From Auanema rhodensis (Eukaryota > Nematoda > Chromadorea > Rhabditida > Rhabditidae), in the NCBI GenBank assembly GCA_964057225.1, contig OZ059894.1:9992131-10056130 (forward strand): a DNA stretch of 64,000 nt. The letters run 5' to 3'. Each line of letters starts with the position of its first letter. Position 1 is the stretch's first letter. A program made the translations under genes and the position numbers. Below, piece after piece: positions 1 to 11,916 of this stretch. The notes beneath the pieces are model-generated. The model was not told where the DNA came from, did no database searches, and worked only from the letters and a program-made list of their open reading frames with translations.

Positions 1-52
1 TTCGATTTTTTCTTTACTATTATTTCTTAAATAAAAAATATTTTCTATTCAA

Positions 53-342
53 TTATTTAGAAACATACAAATCTTTTGAAACAGTTGATCTTTTAAACTG
101 CGGTGTATGTGATACTTCAGGGGAATATTCCTTTCTCTTCTGTCGTATTCGGGCAGAATTATCTTGAAGAAAACAAAGTCTTCTCTTTTAATAACTGCTC
201 ACTCACTTTTTCTCGAGGAAGCTGGCTCAGTTGAACTGCTTTCGTGTGCACTTTCACCGTCAAATTCTTGATCCATAGACGTACTTACAGAGCGAGACGA
301 TTGTGCATCTACATTGAAATCAAACTTCTTATTACGTTCCAT
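53..342 (-). CDS. Small Ser-rich basic protein, unknown function
   Basis: I do not recognise this gene. Two exons (207-342 and 53-162) join across a 44-nt GTGAGT..AG intron into an 81-residue frame with an upstream in-frame stop, so the start at 342 is well defined. The N-terminal half is rich in Ser and acidic residues. The second exon is basic (RIRQKRK) and ends in Ser/Thr/Lys. There is no signal peptide or membrane segment. A pyrimidine-rich AG lies a short way upstream of the start, and a same-strand gene ends about 200 bp upstream, so it could be the downstream member of a two-gene operon. The internal GTAAGTACG could be a donor in another isoform. The model is plausible but short. Confidence 0.4.
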
Positions 343-551
343 TATTCATCCGATACAGCAATTTTACCTGAAAGCGTTTTCAAACTAATTTTCCCCCGGC
401 AAAATGAAAATGGCTCTATTGATTCTAACAAAATTGTATAACTTTGAAAATGCTTTCTTATTATATATTTATGCAAATAATAATACAAATACTAAACGAT
501 TTTTTATAAGAAACAATCAAAATTGTTATATAAACAGTATAATTCAAAAAT

Positions 552-780
552 TTAAATTTCCTTCTTTTCTTGAATGAAGAAGCTTTTGGCAACCAGCCAT
601 GCGACATCGCTGCGGGACCAATAAATCATGCTTAGGAATATAAAAATGACGGTTGCGGTAAAGAAACATACGGCTGCAACGAAATGTAACTATGTTCCAA
701 CGATGAATCATGAGATATTTAAATAAAAAAGATTTTAATATAATTTATACTAATCCTGTATTCTTGGTGTAGTTTTCCAT
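552..780 (-). CDS. 55-aa single-pass membrane protein with C-terminal KKXX
   Basis: Exons 751-780 and 552-689 join in phase across a 61-nt intron (GTATAA..ATAG) to give a 55-residue protein. It has a short polar N-terminus, one hydrophobic segment at about residues 11-33 (FVAAVCFFTATVIFIFLSMI) and a C-terminus ending EKKEI, which fits a KKXX dilysine ER-retrieval signal. I do not recognise the family. It lies head to head with ADCK1, its start codon 82 bp from the ADCK1 ATG, so the two may share a promoter. The small size limits certainty, but frame, splice phase and hydrophobic pattern agree. Confidence 0.45.
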
Positions 781-862
781 GTTTTTTAAGAACTTAACTA
801 AAGAAGTTTAAACGAAAATTATTTTTACAGAAAGCTTATGCCGGTTATTTTGTGACATTAAT

Positions 863-3017
863 ATGCATTTTACACCTATTCTTGCTCACTCTTTCCGTTT
901 AGTTAGAACACCTAGGATAAAGAAAGCAGTATGACTATTCCATATTATGCAAAGTTTTTGAAAAATAATTTTATAGTTTCTGTATGGCACCAGTATTGCT
1001 ACTGTGGCTGGTGGATTTGCTGTTGTTAGATCGGTTGACACTGTTGAAGATTTGAAAGAGATCGGTTTAATCAGATTCGGTAGAGCCTATATTACGGTAC
1101 GATATTCAAATTAGATTTGAATAATTTGGCTGAATTAAGGTCGGGAAAATAATTTATGATTACAAAACTTCGTTACGAGGATTAGATGACATATCAGAAG
1201 AATACGCAGAAAAGATTAAAGGTTGTCATAAACGTAGTGCGGAAAGGCTTCTTGAATTAGCGCAAAGAAATGGTGGAACATTCATCAAGGTACTGTAGCA
1301 TACATAATCCTGCTTATCTGATAGCTATTAGGTTGGGCAACATATCGCAGCAATGGAATATCTCGTCCCAGTAGAATATACAGAAACTTTAAATGTACTC
1401 ATGTCTAGAGCTCCTCAAGCATCCTTTGAAGATGTTAAATTTGTTGTAGAAGAAGAATTGGGGAAGCCTGTATATTTTGCTTTTTATTTAGAATTGATAA
1501 AATATTCTTCAGATCGATGAACTATTCGATGATTTTCAAAGAACTCCTGTAGGAGCCGCAAGTCTTGCTCAAGTTCATCCTGCTCGATTAAAAGTATACT
1601 CAAATATGCATTTGTTTTATAGCTAATCTATATAGGAAACTGGTGAAAAAGTAGCAGTGAAAGTTCAACATCGAAGAGTTCTTAAAAATAGTCGTACTGA
1701 TATGCACACAATGGAAGTAAGCTTGCTTAACAAGTTTCTATAAAACATTTAAAAATTAGTTCTTGGTCACTGCTGCGGATAAAATATTTCCTGAGTTTAG
1801 TCTTATGTGGTTAGTGAAAGAAGTGAAGAAAAACCTACCGAACGAACTTGATTTTCTCCACGAGGCAAAAAATGCTGATAAAGTTCGAAAGCTCTTCCAT
1901 CACTTATCATTCCTGAAGGTATATTTCCCATATTCGTGAGAATTTCTTCAAAGTTGTTTCAGATTCCTCTTATTTTCTATGAATACAGTACTCCTAGAGT
2001 ATTAACAATGGAATTCTGCGAAGGTGCCCAAGTTGATAACTTGGAGTACATGAAAGCTAACAAGATAGATAGACACGATGTATTATTTCATATTATTCTG
2101 AATATCTTAGAGTTTTTATTATAGGTTTGCAAGAAAATGGCAAAAATGATTTCTGAAATGATTTTCCTTGCTGGATATTTGCATGCTGATCCACATTCTG
2201 GTAATGTACTAGTGAGTAAAGTGAATGGCCGGACTCAAATCACTTTATTAGATCATGGGTTATATCTCGTAAGTTTTGCTTCATAATATTTTTGGAAAAT
2301 TTGAATCCAAACAGAAAATGGACGACGATTTTAAAAAGCTTTACTCTGACTTATGGATAGGATTATTAGATGCAAATCAGGAACGAATCAAGGTAAGTGG
2401 AATATGCGAATATATTTTCAGTTTTTGATCCTTTAGGATGCCGCTACACGGATGGGAGTAGGAGAGCTTTATGGTCTTTTCGCATGTATTGTCACTCGAA
2501 GATCTTGGAAAGCTGTTACAGAAGGCATCAATAAGAGCAAAATAGATAAGAATGAGGTGGGAAAAAAACATTTGGTAAATAATTTTCTTTTTTTTCTAGA
2601 AACAAGAGCTGAGACAATATGCAGTTTCTTTACTTCCTCAAATTAGTGAAGTGAGTTGACTTCGCAGTCTACTTTAATAATGTAACTCTTTGTAGGTTCT
2701 TTCACGTATGCCGCGAGAAATGCTGCTCATACTGAAAACAAATGATCTTCTAAGAAATTTGGAACATCAGTTGTCAGTATATGGACGTGAAGATTCTCTG
2801 ATTGAGGTATAACCACTGTATCTCAGAAATTATCGTAACAAATAATTTGTTTCAGATGTCAAAATGTGTTATTCGATCAAACTATGATAATGCTTTAAAA
2901 GCAAGCAAGTCCTATGTCAATTCCTTATTCGTACGTGTTAACTACTTTTGGCACTATTTCAAAATCAGGTCATATGAAATATTTTTGATTTCAAAAGATT
3001 GTATAGGTTTAAACTGA
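863..3017 (+). CDS. ADCK1: ADCK1-like mitochondrial UbiB-family atypical kinase
   Basis: Member of the ABC1/ADCK (UbiB) atypical kinase family. ADCK1 proteins are mitochondrial and are linked to mitochondrial membrane and lipid homeostasis. The spliced protein starts with a basic, hydroxylated leader (MHFTPILAHSFRLVRTPR) suited to mitochondrial import. The family signatures then follow in order: the KxGQ motif as FIKVGQH, the nucleotide-loop segment PVGAASLAQVH, VAVKVQH, the catalytic-loop equivalent HADPHSGNV, and LLDHGLY in place of DFG. The conserved C-terminal block LPQISEVLSRMPREMLLILK is present. About a dozen exons are separated by introns near 45-50 nt. The gene is divergent from the small membrane protein upstream and convergent with alpha-catenin downstream. 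The last 30 or so residues have no match I recognise and could include an unrecognised intron. Confidence 0.93.
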
Positions 3018-3363
3018 GAATTTTATTAGATTTGTATAGCTCTCTATATTTTTATTGGAATAATTTTTAGCTTGGGTCAATAAGATTTTATTTTTTCAAA
3101 TAGCCATATGTATTAAAGAAGCCAAAATAGGAAATATTTGTTGAAAATGCAAAAAAAAGTTTATTAAATGGATAAAGATATTACAAATGAGTTAATTGTG
3201 GATTTAACGTCATGAGCGGAACAAAGAAGGGTATTTGCAAGATCACAGAGATACATCAGGATAACAGCGAGACCAGACAGTAGCTATATATAACAGATAT
3301 GTTGTAGTAAGTAATCAAAGTAAGTAAATAAATAAGTAATATAATTTACAAGGCATATATGTA
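3018..3363. other. Convergent 3' intergenic region
   Basis: About 350 bp of A/T-rich sequence between the stop codons of ADCK1 (+) and alpha-catenin (-). It probably carries both 3' UTRs. A minus-strand AATAAA (plus-strand TTTATT near 3160) lies about 200 nt past the alpha-catenin stop and is a candidate polyadenylation signal. No coding segment was seen. Confidence 0.6.
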
Positions 3364-6300
3364 CTATTGGAAAAACTCATCGAGTGCTTGATGAGGCCTC
3401 ATTGGACGTCGTTCGGAAGCCCTCCTTATAACACCGCTATTTTTTTGGGGAGGACGAACTAAAGGTTTTTTCTGAGGTGGGGCTGCTCTCCAATCTACAC
3501 GTGGTCCCATAGAGTTAGGCCGACGGAACTAAAAAAAATATTATGATTAAAACAGAAACCCCGCTGGCAATCGACGACTACTACAGTTCACACAACACGA
3601 TTGGCGTGAGGAATGAGATTCAAACGTTTGAATGTTTGAATCAATCACACCTTTTTCGCATAATATAAATAAAACACAACAAATATAATTCAAGCACACA
3701 GCACATCTCATGTCATTAAGCAAGCATATTTATATTTAAAAATTACTTTTTGACGTTACAACACTCAATGCTTACCCTCAGCAGCAAATTTATATAATGA
3801 GTATGCTGCTTCCATTCTTCGCCGTTCTCTCAGCGCACACTACATTATAATTTGAATAAAGGTAAAAGAAACAAAATTGTAATATTATGTAGAACATATT
3901 TATATATATTTATGAAGTTTGTAAATATCGTGAAACATACCTTAGTACTAGCTATGTAAGCAGCTTTTACAGTCATGACGACAGCGGCCAATAAATTCCT
4001 GGCAGTTTGAATCAAAGACATAGCTGAATCCAATCCGGATACAACTAATTCATTTCCAACTTGTTGAACATCAGCTTTTACCTTTAAATATAGAACAATG
4101 TATTGTATATGATAAAACCAAAATAACATACCTTACTACAAATGTTTAACTGCTGGCAATACAGGGGAATCTTTGATAAATATGCCATCAAATCTTGTTT
4201 AGTATATGAATCAGCTGACTCATCAGCAATTTGAGTGGCTAATGTTTTGAGCTGAAGACAACATACATTAATATGAAAAAAAAGAAGATTTTAAACCTTT
4301 TCACCAGCGACTGAAATTTCTTGGGCAGCCCCAATAACATCCATTGTAGTCTTTAATGGACCTCGACCTCTATAAAAGAATTATTGAAAACTAAGATTTT
4401 CTGAATAACAAACCTAGTGAAATCAGTCATATTCATCATTATCATGCACATGTGCTTGGCCAACACAATGATGTCATTACCAGTTTCGTCCCATTTAGCA
4501 ACTTCTCTTTCGAACTTAGTTTGAGTAATCTGGAAATAAAGCCTGTGAAAAGACAAAAATTTTGAATCAAAACCTTAAACACATCAATTTGCTCTTGAAT
4601 TTTCTTCTTATCTTCTTCTGGAAGTCTTCGCATAATTTTCTGTTGATTCTCTCCTTCGGAAACCTTAAAGCTCAAATATAAAGTAACGTAGTGAAAAGAA
4701 TTATCACCTTGCTAGCATTGTCGTGTAGAGTATGTCCATCTTCTTCATATTCATTATCAGAATCAACTTCATCTGGGTTTCTGTTGATGAGTAAAGCATT
4801 TCGAATCTCTTTCACAGCATCATGAACAAGAGTACAAACATCAACAAATTCATCAGAATCACGGTTTCTGAAAAAAGGTAATCGATAATATATAAAGATT
4901 ACTAAGAATAATATACCTTTGATTTTGATCGCGTTCTCCTTTTATTTGAGCTTCATGAACACTTTGAATAACATCGCCAGCTCTATTAGCAAACTCATTC
5001 AACTCTGAAGAAAAAGTGTTAAATATCAAAACAGTTATTGTAAACTCACTTTCCCCTCTGAGTTTTGTGGTAGCGACTCGGATCCTCTCAGAGTAGCTGT
5101 TAACTGGAAGAGCATCCAATTCATTTTCAACAACAGAGCATACACGTAGAGCTCTTCCTCGAATAGCTCCAGCGCATCCGTCCAAAAGAGTAGAATCAGA
5201 TACATGAATAGCCTAAGAAGTTAAATATTAAACAATGAAAAGCAATACTGTAAAGTACTTCAATTCCTCTCATGGCGTCTTCTCCAATATGAGCTTCACT
5301 AACAGCCAAGAAGTCATCCAAAGTAATAATAGAATCGACAGCCATTGTCAGGAGACGCACCTAAAAGATATCATCTTTAAATTGCATAAGATTATGCTCG
5401 TTTTACCTTCGATAGCCATGCTTCACGATATGCTTGCATATTTTTCTTCGCGACTTCACTGTCCCCTTGCTCGCAAAGAAGTAAAGCAGCATTCACTACC
5501 TCAGGCGCAAGCTTCTCCAAGGTATTAGCAGTATATAAAATAACACGAATACCCTCTACATCGGTTGACATTTCACAAGATCTTCTTGCAACCTACAATA
5601 ATTGAAAATAATATTGTGTAAATGAGTTGTTCATATACAACCACTTCTATGGCATTATATTAAAATAAAATATAATATAGATCACATGTGAAAAATATGC
5701 ATAATTTCATGCTCATTATAACTATTATCATAAAAAATATAACATACTTTGACCAATTCATTAGCATGCTTCAGGAAATGATCAGCAGAAATCTTGGTTC
5801 GTTCAATATCTCGAGATTCAGCAGCAGCTATCAAATTTAAAAGTGGCGAATTCAAGTCCAAGAATCCATCACTAACATGATCAACAATAGCACGACGAAG
5901 TTGCCTAAAATAACAGTTAAAGTATTATTTGAGTGAGAACATTAGAAGTCACCTTCGAAGATCCTTTGACTTGTTTTTTACCTGGACCATAGCCAAATCT
6001 GCATCATCTGAAGTTTCTTTCCTTCCCAGCTAAATGACGAATAATAGATTGTAAGGTAAAATGAAAGCTTACATTTTTTTCAAATTCATTTAATAGATCT
6101 TGGAGAGCTTGTCGGAGATTATTGCATTCGTCTGGTATAGCAGACTTACGACTAGGTCTTGTGAATTCTACAACAAAACGTAAAAAGAAAAGTTATAACA
6201 ATTCATACCATAATTAGCGAGAATTCCCGCTCCTCTAGCAATATTCTCAACCATAGATTCTAACTTCGAATTGTGAATCTGAGGTTTGTAGGATGTCTGG

Positions 6301-7471
6301 TCAATAGCATAAACATTTCCCTATAATCAAATGGTAAGCAAAATAATAAAAAAAAAGAAGATGAAACCTCGAAATCGTCAAGCATTCCTGCCAAGTTCTT
6401 CTCATGCTCATCAATTCTGGCGAAGTAATTCAGACGTTCACCATTCAGAATTTTGGACATAGCATTAAGAGAATTAGATGCTTGACCATATGCGTATGTA
6501 CACATGTGTCTGGATTCTTCGCATTCAGGATGGCGAACGAAGGCCTTAAATTCAAAGACGTTGAAAAACACCGGAACAAATCACACTACCTTAGTGGAAT
6601 TCAAAATCAAGGGATAACTCCCTTTCAAAGTACTGAAAGCTGCTAACATATCATCTCTACTTGCTGGATCACGCAAATCTTGGATTCGACGTCTGAAATT
6701 ATTTTATAGAACACAGCAATTTCTATCTCATGAACCCACTTTATTGTCTCTTCAATTTCTTCAATTTCAGCCATTAGAGTAGAATATCTTTCGATGACTT
6801 CTTGATTCGATTCAGAGTTACGTAGATGATTCAACGTTTCCATTGCATTATCAAGAATATCAGTTAAAATAGATACATCAAGTTTATCAGCAAGAATCAA
6901 AAGTTGAGCAACAGCCTGAATAAATTTAAAAAATATACTGCAGGAAATGAAATATGATACCTGAAGGAGGAACTGGCCAGCTTCTACTACTTCCTTCCTG
7001 CGCTGTGGAGATCTGCTATCTTTAACAAAATCTCTTCCAATTTTGGAGAGGAATTGTGCTTAAAACTTTGATAAACAAAGAAATTTTGAAATAATTACTT
7101 ACAACTATGCTCAACTTCCATTATTGACTGCCTTAACATCTCTAGAGGCTCACCCTATAATTTTGAAAAGTCACAAAATTCGAAAGAACCTACAAACAAA
7201 CCTTAGCAAGAGGATTTTCTTTTATTGCAGTTTGTGCTTTTGTTATTAATCTATCAACAGCATATTCAACAGCTTCTACTAAACTGACAGGGCTTCGCCC
7301 TTTTGGAAGAGTGAATGTTTCTGTGATATTAGTAATCTAAACAAAAATGTAATTCATCTTTCTTCTCCGATTAAGTAATACCTGGGATATGGTTTCGTAT
7401 ATCAGAGTCTCTACCGTTTTTGTTTCAACATTATCAAAATTAAAATTCATCTGTGCTCTGGCGATCGCCAT
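3364..7471 (-). CDS. hmp-1: Alpha-catenin (HMP-1-like), cadherin-actin linker
   Basis: Alpha-catenin joins cadherin/beta-catenin complexes to actin at adherens junctions. The product, roughly 900 residues from many exons, shows the all-helical vinculin/alpha-catenin fold throughout. The N-terminal beta-catenin-binding region begins MAIARAQMNFNFDN. A middle M region follows with an acidic linker (NPDEVDSDNEYEEDGHTL). The C-terminal actin-binding domain has the hallmark LVVSGLDSAMSLIQTARNLL and then VKAAYIASTK. The final exon (3364-3528) matches the family tail, with PPQKKPLVRPP and a terminal RRPMRPHQALDEF. The last intron is about 420 nt, unusually long for this gene; I saw no extra exon in it that keeps frame. 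The start at 7471 is the only suitable Met in its exon. Confidence 0.95.
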
Positions 7472-9156
7472 TAGTCTTAAATAACAAAATTAAATAAACA
7501 ATTCACAAGTATGAAATCAAATTACACTTGAAAGAAAGAGAGAAACAGAGAAAAGGGGATTAACAGAGCAAGAAATGAAAATATCAAATGAAAACAAACA
7601 CATGTGCAACCAATCTAATCGCCAAGAGGGAAAAAATAAATTGACCTTTGCGTGGTCATTCTATCTGGCCAAACTAGATAGAAATCATGATTAATTCAAA
7701 AAACAAATAAGAAACAATATGACTCCACGGAATATAAAAACATCGAAGAGGCTTTTATTACCTAATTAAGAAGCACACTAAAGTATGAAGAATAGAAAAT
7801 TTTCGTGGAATCAATATTTCATTAGCAATGACGCGTCCAGTAAGAATCTTAGGGTCGAGGTCAAATTTGGTGGTCCGAAGACCATGTGAGGGAAAGGAAG
7901 AGTGATGAGGGTCAGAAACATGGATTTAAGACAGACGGAAGAGTCATTCAATTATTGAATGAGAATAATTGCATAAGAATAACGCTTGTTCCCTTAAGAA
8001 CAATATACATTTAGACATTAAGCTCATATGATGGTCAACCAAAACAAGAAGAAAGCCAAATTATAAACAAAACAAATAATTGAGAAAGTTTTGTAATCAT
8101 CAGTGCAAACTGCGTACGTGGCTGAATAAGATATTACAACAAATGTCATTATGAAATAAATTTTTTTTTCTATCATTAATCATGAAAGGAATGCCTTATT
8201 TTGATGATTTAATCAAGCTATGTTGAAAAAAGCATGACCTTTGTGTTCAGTTAACTTAGATTAGTGTAAGACACATTGAAATGAATAATTAATGAAAAAA
8301 GGTTTATTTGAAACAAAAATGATTTGTTTTTTGATTGAAAATTCTCGAAGGTGGAACAATCTGCATACATGAATATAAGATATCTGCATTCTTCTTGAAG
8401 GACACGTCATGACGCCTTTTAAGGAATGTACGTGATTTCTCGTTAAGATAATCCTCAAGTCAAAGACGACCCCTCTCTATCGCTTGCGGTAAACAAACGG
8501 ACGTTAATCGTTTCCATGCGTAAGAATCCATTTTAGAGAATGAATCATCTCAAAAAAATGTTTAATGCAATACGAGTTATGAGAAGGCGGTGAAAAAAAA
8601 TTTAATCCTTTGCAAAAGAAATTGCGGAAATTCCATGGAGAGACCGTGTGAGAACAACATTGTTACCATTCTTTTTGTTTATCATTGTTTTCCGAATAAA
8701 AATAACTGAAAATCATAAGCTGGTAGGAATTATTTTCCGATCGTTTGTAAACCAATATTTGAGATGAATATCAAGGGTTTGCGAGGAATTCTATTAGATC
8801 TATAAAAATGTGAAAGATGCTAGCCAATTCCTTGAATTAAGCTACAATTGAATTATTTATACAAAGAGAAGAGATAGAGTTTGCTACTCACAAAGGCCTA
8901 AAAACTACACACTTCCGAGGATAGTTGTATCTAACCATTTAACTTGAGTGAGAAAGTTAAGCGAGTTGGAAAATTTGTTGATTTCTTTGATCGGGGAAAC
9001 ATGTTTTGATTCATTTTCTGCATGAGCTGTTCGGAAATATAGATCTGAACTATGTTTCTTGTTGATTCAATAGAGAACTCTTTCAAAAAAAAAAAAGGCA
9101 AATTCGAAATAGACAACAGATCATTGGAATCATAGCTGGACGAGAGAAGATGAGAT
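7472..9156. other. Intergenic, upstream of alpha-catenin
   Basis: About 1.7 kb of A/T-rich DNA with scattered short ORFs on both strands, none showing domain-like composition or splice-consistent extension. It includes the alpha-catenin promoter side. I see no RNA gene or repeat that I can support. Confidence 0.5.
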
Positions 9157-9798
9157 CTATAATTGTATGATAGAGTATTCATGCCTTCCATTACTCATCC
9201 GATTGTGTGAACTGGGAAACAGTGTGCTCGTAACATGCTCTGAATCATCTAAACTTTCAAATTCCCACAGCTCATACGTCTATTCCTTCTTCATGTTGTC
9301 ATAGGATGTAAATAATGTTGAAAACGCCAGATGAGCCTCGACAACCTTCTGCCATATATCGACTAGCTCCTCCCACCATTTGCTAGTGTTGTTACTAGAA
9401 TGGAAGCTGTTTCGATTCTTTCCATTTCTCTCGAAACACCTGCTTGAAACCAATTATGCAGTTTATGCATGGCCATCTTCAGCTTGAAGCTCTTGCTTCA
9501 GCAAACTGACTTTGACGCCTCCATTTTCTTTTGAATATAAAAAGAAGAAAACAAAGTAATTTATGTTATTTTTGCTGCAAAGATTGCTTGTGGGAATATT
9601 TGGTTGGCTGTCAAGAAGTATTCGTTTCCGCAATGCGCCACCCTCGCACTCCGTTGTATTGTATTGCAGCGTTTCGATGGCTTTATGTTCATTTTCAGAA
9701 TACCGGTTATACCTTCTCAAATCTCTCAGTATCTCTTTGCCATTAGCAAATTGTATCGTGAATGCTCTAATTATATATTGATTTTTCATTTGTAACAT
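9157..9798 (-). pseudogene. Possible decayed protein-coding sequence
   Basis: Three overlapping minus-strand frames each read like ordinary protein for a stretch and then stop. The frame from 9798 to 9463 gives 111 residues ending in QELQAEDGHA. A second frame holds MAMHKLHNWFQAGVSREMER. A third holds SKWWEELVDIWQKVVEAHL, runs to an in-frame TAG and continues openly with TYELWEFESLDDSEH until a stop at 9157. Composition is more protein-like than in neighbouring intergenic DNA, and no set of in-phase introns repairs it. I do not recognise the parent family. It could also be a live gene with unusual introns. Confidence 0.35.
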
Positions 9799-9964
9799 TT
9801 CTCCTTTCTCGAGGAAAACCCTTCAATTAGAATAAAATAGTATATCTCTTCGATTCAACCTCATTGATGTACATTTGTAAAATTCTGATTATGTTTTATA
9901 ATATTTTATTGAAAGCTCATCATTTGTCAGTTCTCATTTCATTCAATTCTGTTTCAATCCATCC

Positions 9965-10290
9965 GATTTTCTTTTTTTTCTTCCATCATCTCTCTATCTC
10001 TTTCTTTATCCCTCCCTCTCTCTCTATCTCTCTCGCTCCCTCTCTCTATCTTTTTAAATACCTCTAGCTCTCTCTATCTTTTTAAATTCCTCTACCTCTC
10101 TCTATCTTTTTAAATACCTCTAGCTCTCTCTATCTTTTTAAATTCCTCTACCTCTCTCTATATTTTTTGATACCTCTACCTTTCTATATCTTTTAATTTC
10201 TCTCCTCCTCTCTCTCACTTTCTCTCCTTCTCTCCCTCACTTTTTCTTTTTCTATTTTCCTCTTTCTCTCTCTCTCTCTCCTCCTCCCTC
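9965..10290. repeat. Polypyrimidine tract with 28-bp tandem repeat
   Basis: The plus strand is almost wholly C/T here. From about 10028 to 10200 it forms a 28-bp tandem repeat of about five to six units, each containing CTATCTTTTTAAAT. Successive units alternate between TACCTCTAGC and TTCCTCTACC endings, so the higher-order period is 56 bp. Flanking parts are simple CT/CCT repeats. The array ends about 130 bp before the start of the acetyltransferase gene. Confidence 0.85.
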
Positions 10291-10416
10291 TAAGCCTTTG
10301 TGAAATATTTAACAACTATAATCAATAATCACGGTCCTGCGCAAAGCTTATTGATCGTTAGCTCAGTGTTTCTCCTTCATATACTTAATCTCAGTGTGAA
10401 ATATCACATTTCAGGA

Positions 10417-11916
10417 ATGTCCTTGGAATTTCGGGTAGGAACTAAGAGTGATAATGATATTGTTCATCAATTCTTGTTGGATCATTTCCGGGTAACAGAA
10501 CCAATTACATCATCTTTACGTTCGTATTATATCTTATATAGCTTCGTTAACTTACTAGTAGTACCCAGCATGGTCTCAATCTGTCTTCTCTATTCAGTAT
10601 GACCTGGAGACTATTGACAAATAGCATACTCTCATTGTGAGTGTGCACCCATACCAGATACGGCGCAAGAATTAGCCGCAATGCAGGCGCGAGTTAGATT
10701 CTTTAGCTTTGCGCAGTGGCGATAACGTGATCAATGAGGCTTTGCCGAGATGCGTTTATTGCTGGTTGAAAACTTTTCCCAATTACCCGCGATATCTCCT
10801 GAAACACGGATGGTATACGCAATTTTTGAACGCCCACCCGGGCAGAAAGTCCATATAAAGAACACTTGAGTGTTGTTCAGTGCTTTTTATTCAAAGTTAT
10901 GTTTGAATGAAATAAACTCCTCAGTTCCCCTCGCAGAGTGGAAGAATATATATTTTAAGAATCACATGCCATATTTTATTTTTTCCTTTTTTTTTAAATT
11001 AACCATGCAAATAGTGTAAAAATAATTCAAAACTTCCTGACATTTCCTCACAATAATAAACGAAAAATTATTTAAATTAAAAATTGAATTTTTGCGAGAG
11101 AAATATAATTTAATAACTCTTCAGCTTCTTCGAAGGAAGATGTTTTCAATTTTTTCATTGATTTGAGAGATGGAGGACTACAAAATGAAACTTGTTCAAC
11201 ACTGGTTTTTGATGGAGCAGGTATTAGAAAAGTCTAAAGTTGATACAAAATCTTGTATTATTTTTGAAGAATTAGTTGGCGTTAGTTTGAATTACACGAA
11301 AGACTTAGAAGGTATGCCGGATTCTGAAGTTCCTAAATTCGATCCCCATGAAGATTTTGCACAAGGTACATCATCAATATCTTGTTTCGAAAAAAAAATA
11401 TCGTCTTAGCAATTAAATCTGGTCCATACGAACAGCACAATGCCAACCGTCTTGTTGTTTTTGTTGAAACTGTAGAAGCTGGTTTACCAAATCTTATTAA
11501 AGCTCCAAAGAAAATTTTCAAGATAGATGTGCTTTGTGTTCGCCAGGATTATCAAGGGTAAACGTTTCCTCATACGGTAGTTTGAAGTAAATCTCACATT
11601 TTTCAAGAAAGGGCATAGCATCAAAACTGCTAAAAAGAGCTGAGGCTTCAGCTGCCGAAGCCAAATGCGATTTTATAATTTCCGCAGCAACAGCAGTAGC
11701 TTCCCAAACTCTATTCGCTAAGGTATAATAGTGATTCACTCTCAAAAATATATTTTTGTTATTCAGAATGGATTCAAAACAATTCGTGAGCTGCCTTTCT
11801 CGTGTTTCCGCGAAAATGGAGAAGCAGTTTATCAGAATTTACCCGATAAGGGTAGATCGGGAAAACTGATGGCTAAAGTGGTACAACCACAAGAGGAGGA
11901 AGATGATCTGAAATAG
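10417..11916 (+). CDS. AANAT-like GNAT-family N-acetyltransferase
   Basis: Six exons (10417-10519, 11125-11220, 11270-11365, 11410-11557, 11608-11722, 11767-11916) join in phase to 235 residues. It is a GNAT acetyltransferase of the arylalkylamine N-acetyltransferase-like group, which moves acetyl from acetyl-CoA to amines such as dopamine or serotonin. Evidence is the N-terminal block ending [18 protein letters not shown], the beta-strand [11 protein letters not shown], motif [21 protein letters not shown] with the acetyl-CoA loop QxxGKG, and the following [15 protein letters not shown]. The C-terminus is acidic ([10 protein letters not shown]). The start follows a CATTTCAG acceptor by two bases, suggesting trans-splicing. 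Intron 1 is 605 nt against about 45 nt elsewhere and holds a U4 snRNA. Its donor GTTCGT is weak, so the exon 1-2 join is the least certain part. The amine substrate cannot be told from sequence. Confidence 0.85.
10705..10845 (+). ncRNA. U4: U4 spliceosomal snRNA
   Basis: U4 pairs with U6 in the tri-snRNP and is released when the spliceosome is activated. The 5' end AGCTTTGCGCAGTGGC matches the U4 start and the U4/U6 stem II strand. Next is the 5' stem-loop with the kink-turn signature AATGAGG..CCGAGA that binds the 15.5K/Snu13 protein. Then come the stem I segment TTATTGCTGG and the highly conserved TTGAAAACTTTTCCCAAT. An Sm site AATTTTTGA at 10821-10829 is followed by a short GCCC/GGGC hairpin. 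The length of about 141 nt is normal. It lies in the sense orientation inside intron 1 of the acetyltransferase gene. It may have its own snRNA promoter in the preceding 100 bp, which is less A/T-rich than the surroundings. The 3' end is estimated from the hairpin. Confidence 0.93.

Noticed and set aside
3775-3845. Possible extra alpha-catenin exon (LRERRRMEAAYSLYKFAAE on the minus strand) in the long last intron
   Set aside because: With the visible acceptor and donor it is 64 nt and breaks the frame between ASTK and the final exon. The 48-nt alternative reads into a stop. The direct join matches the family better.
9463-9798. Intact 111-aa minus-strand gene
   Set aside because: Treated as part of a decayed region instead, because protein-like sequence continues in other frames past its stop and no intron links them.
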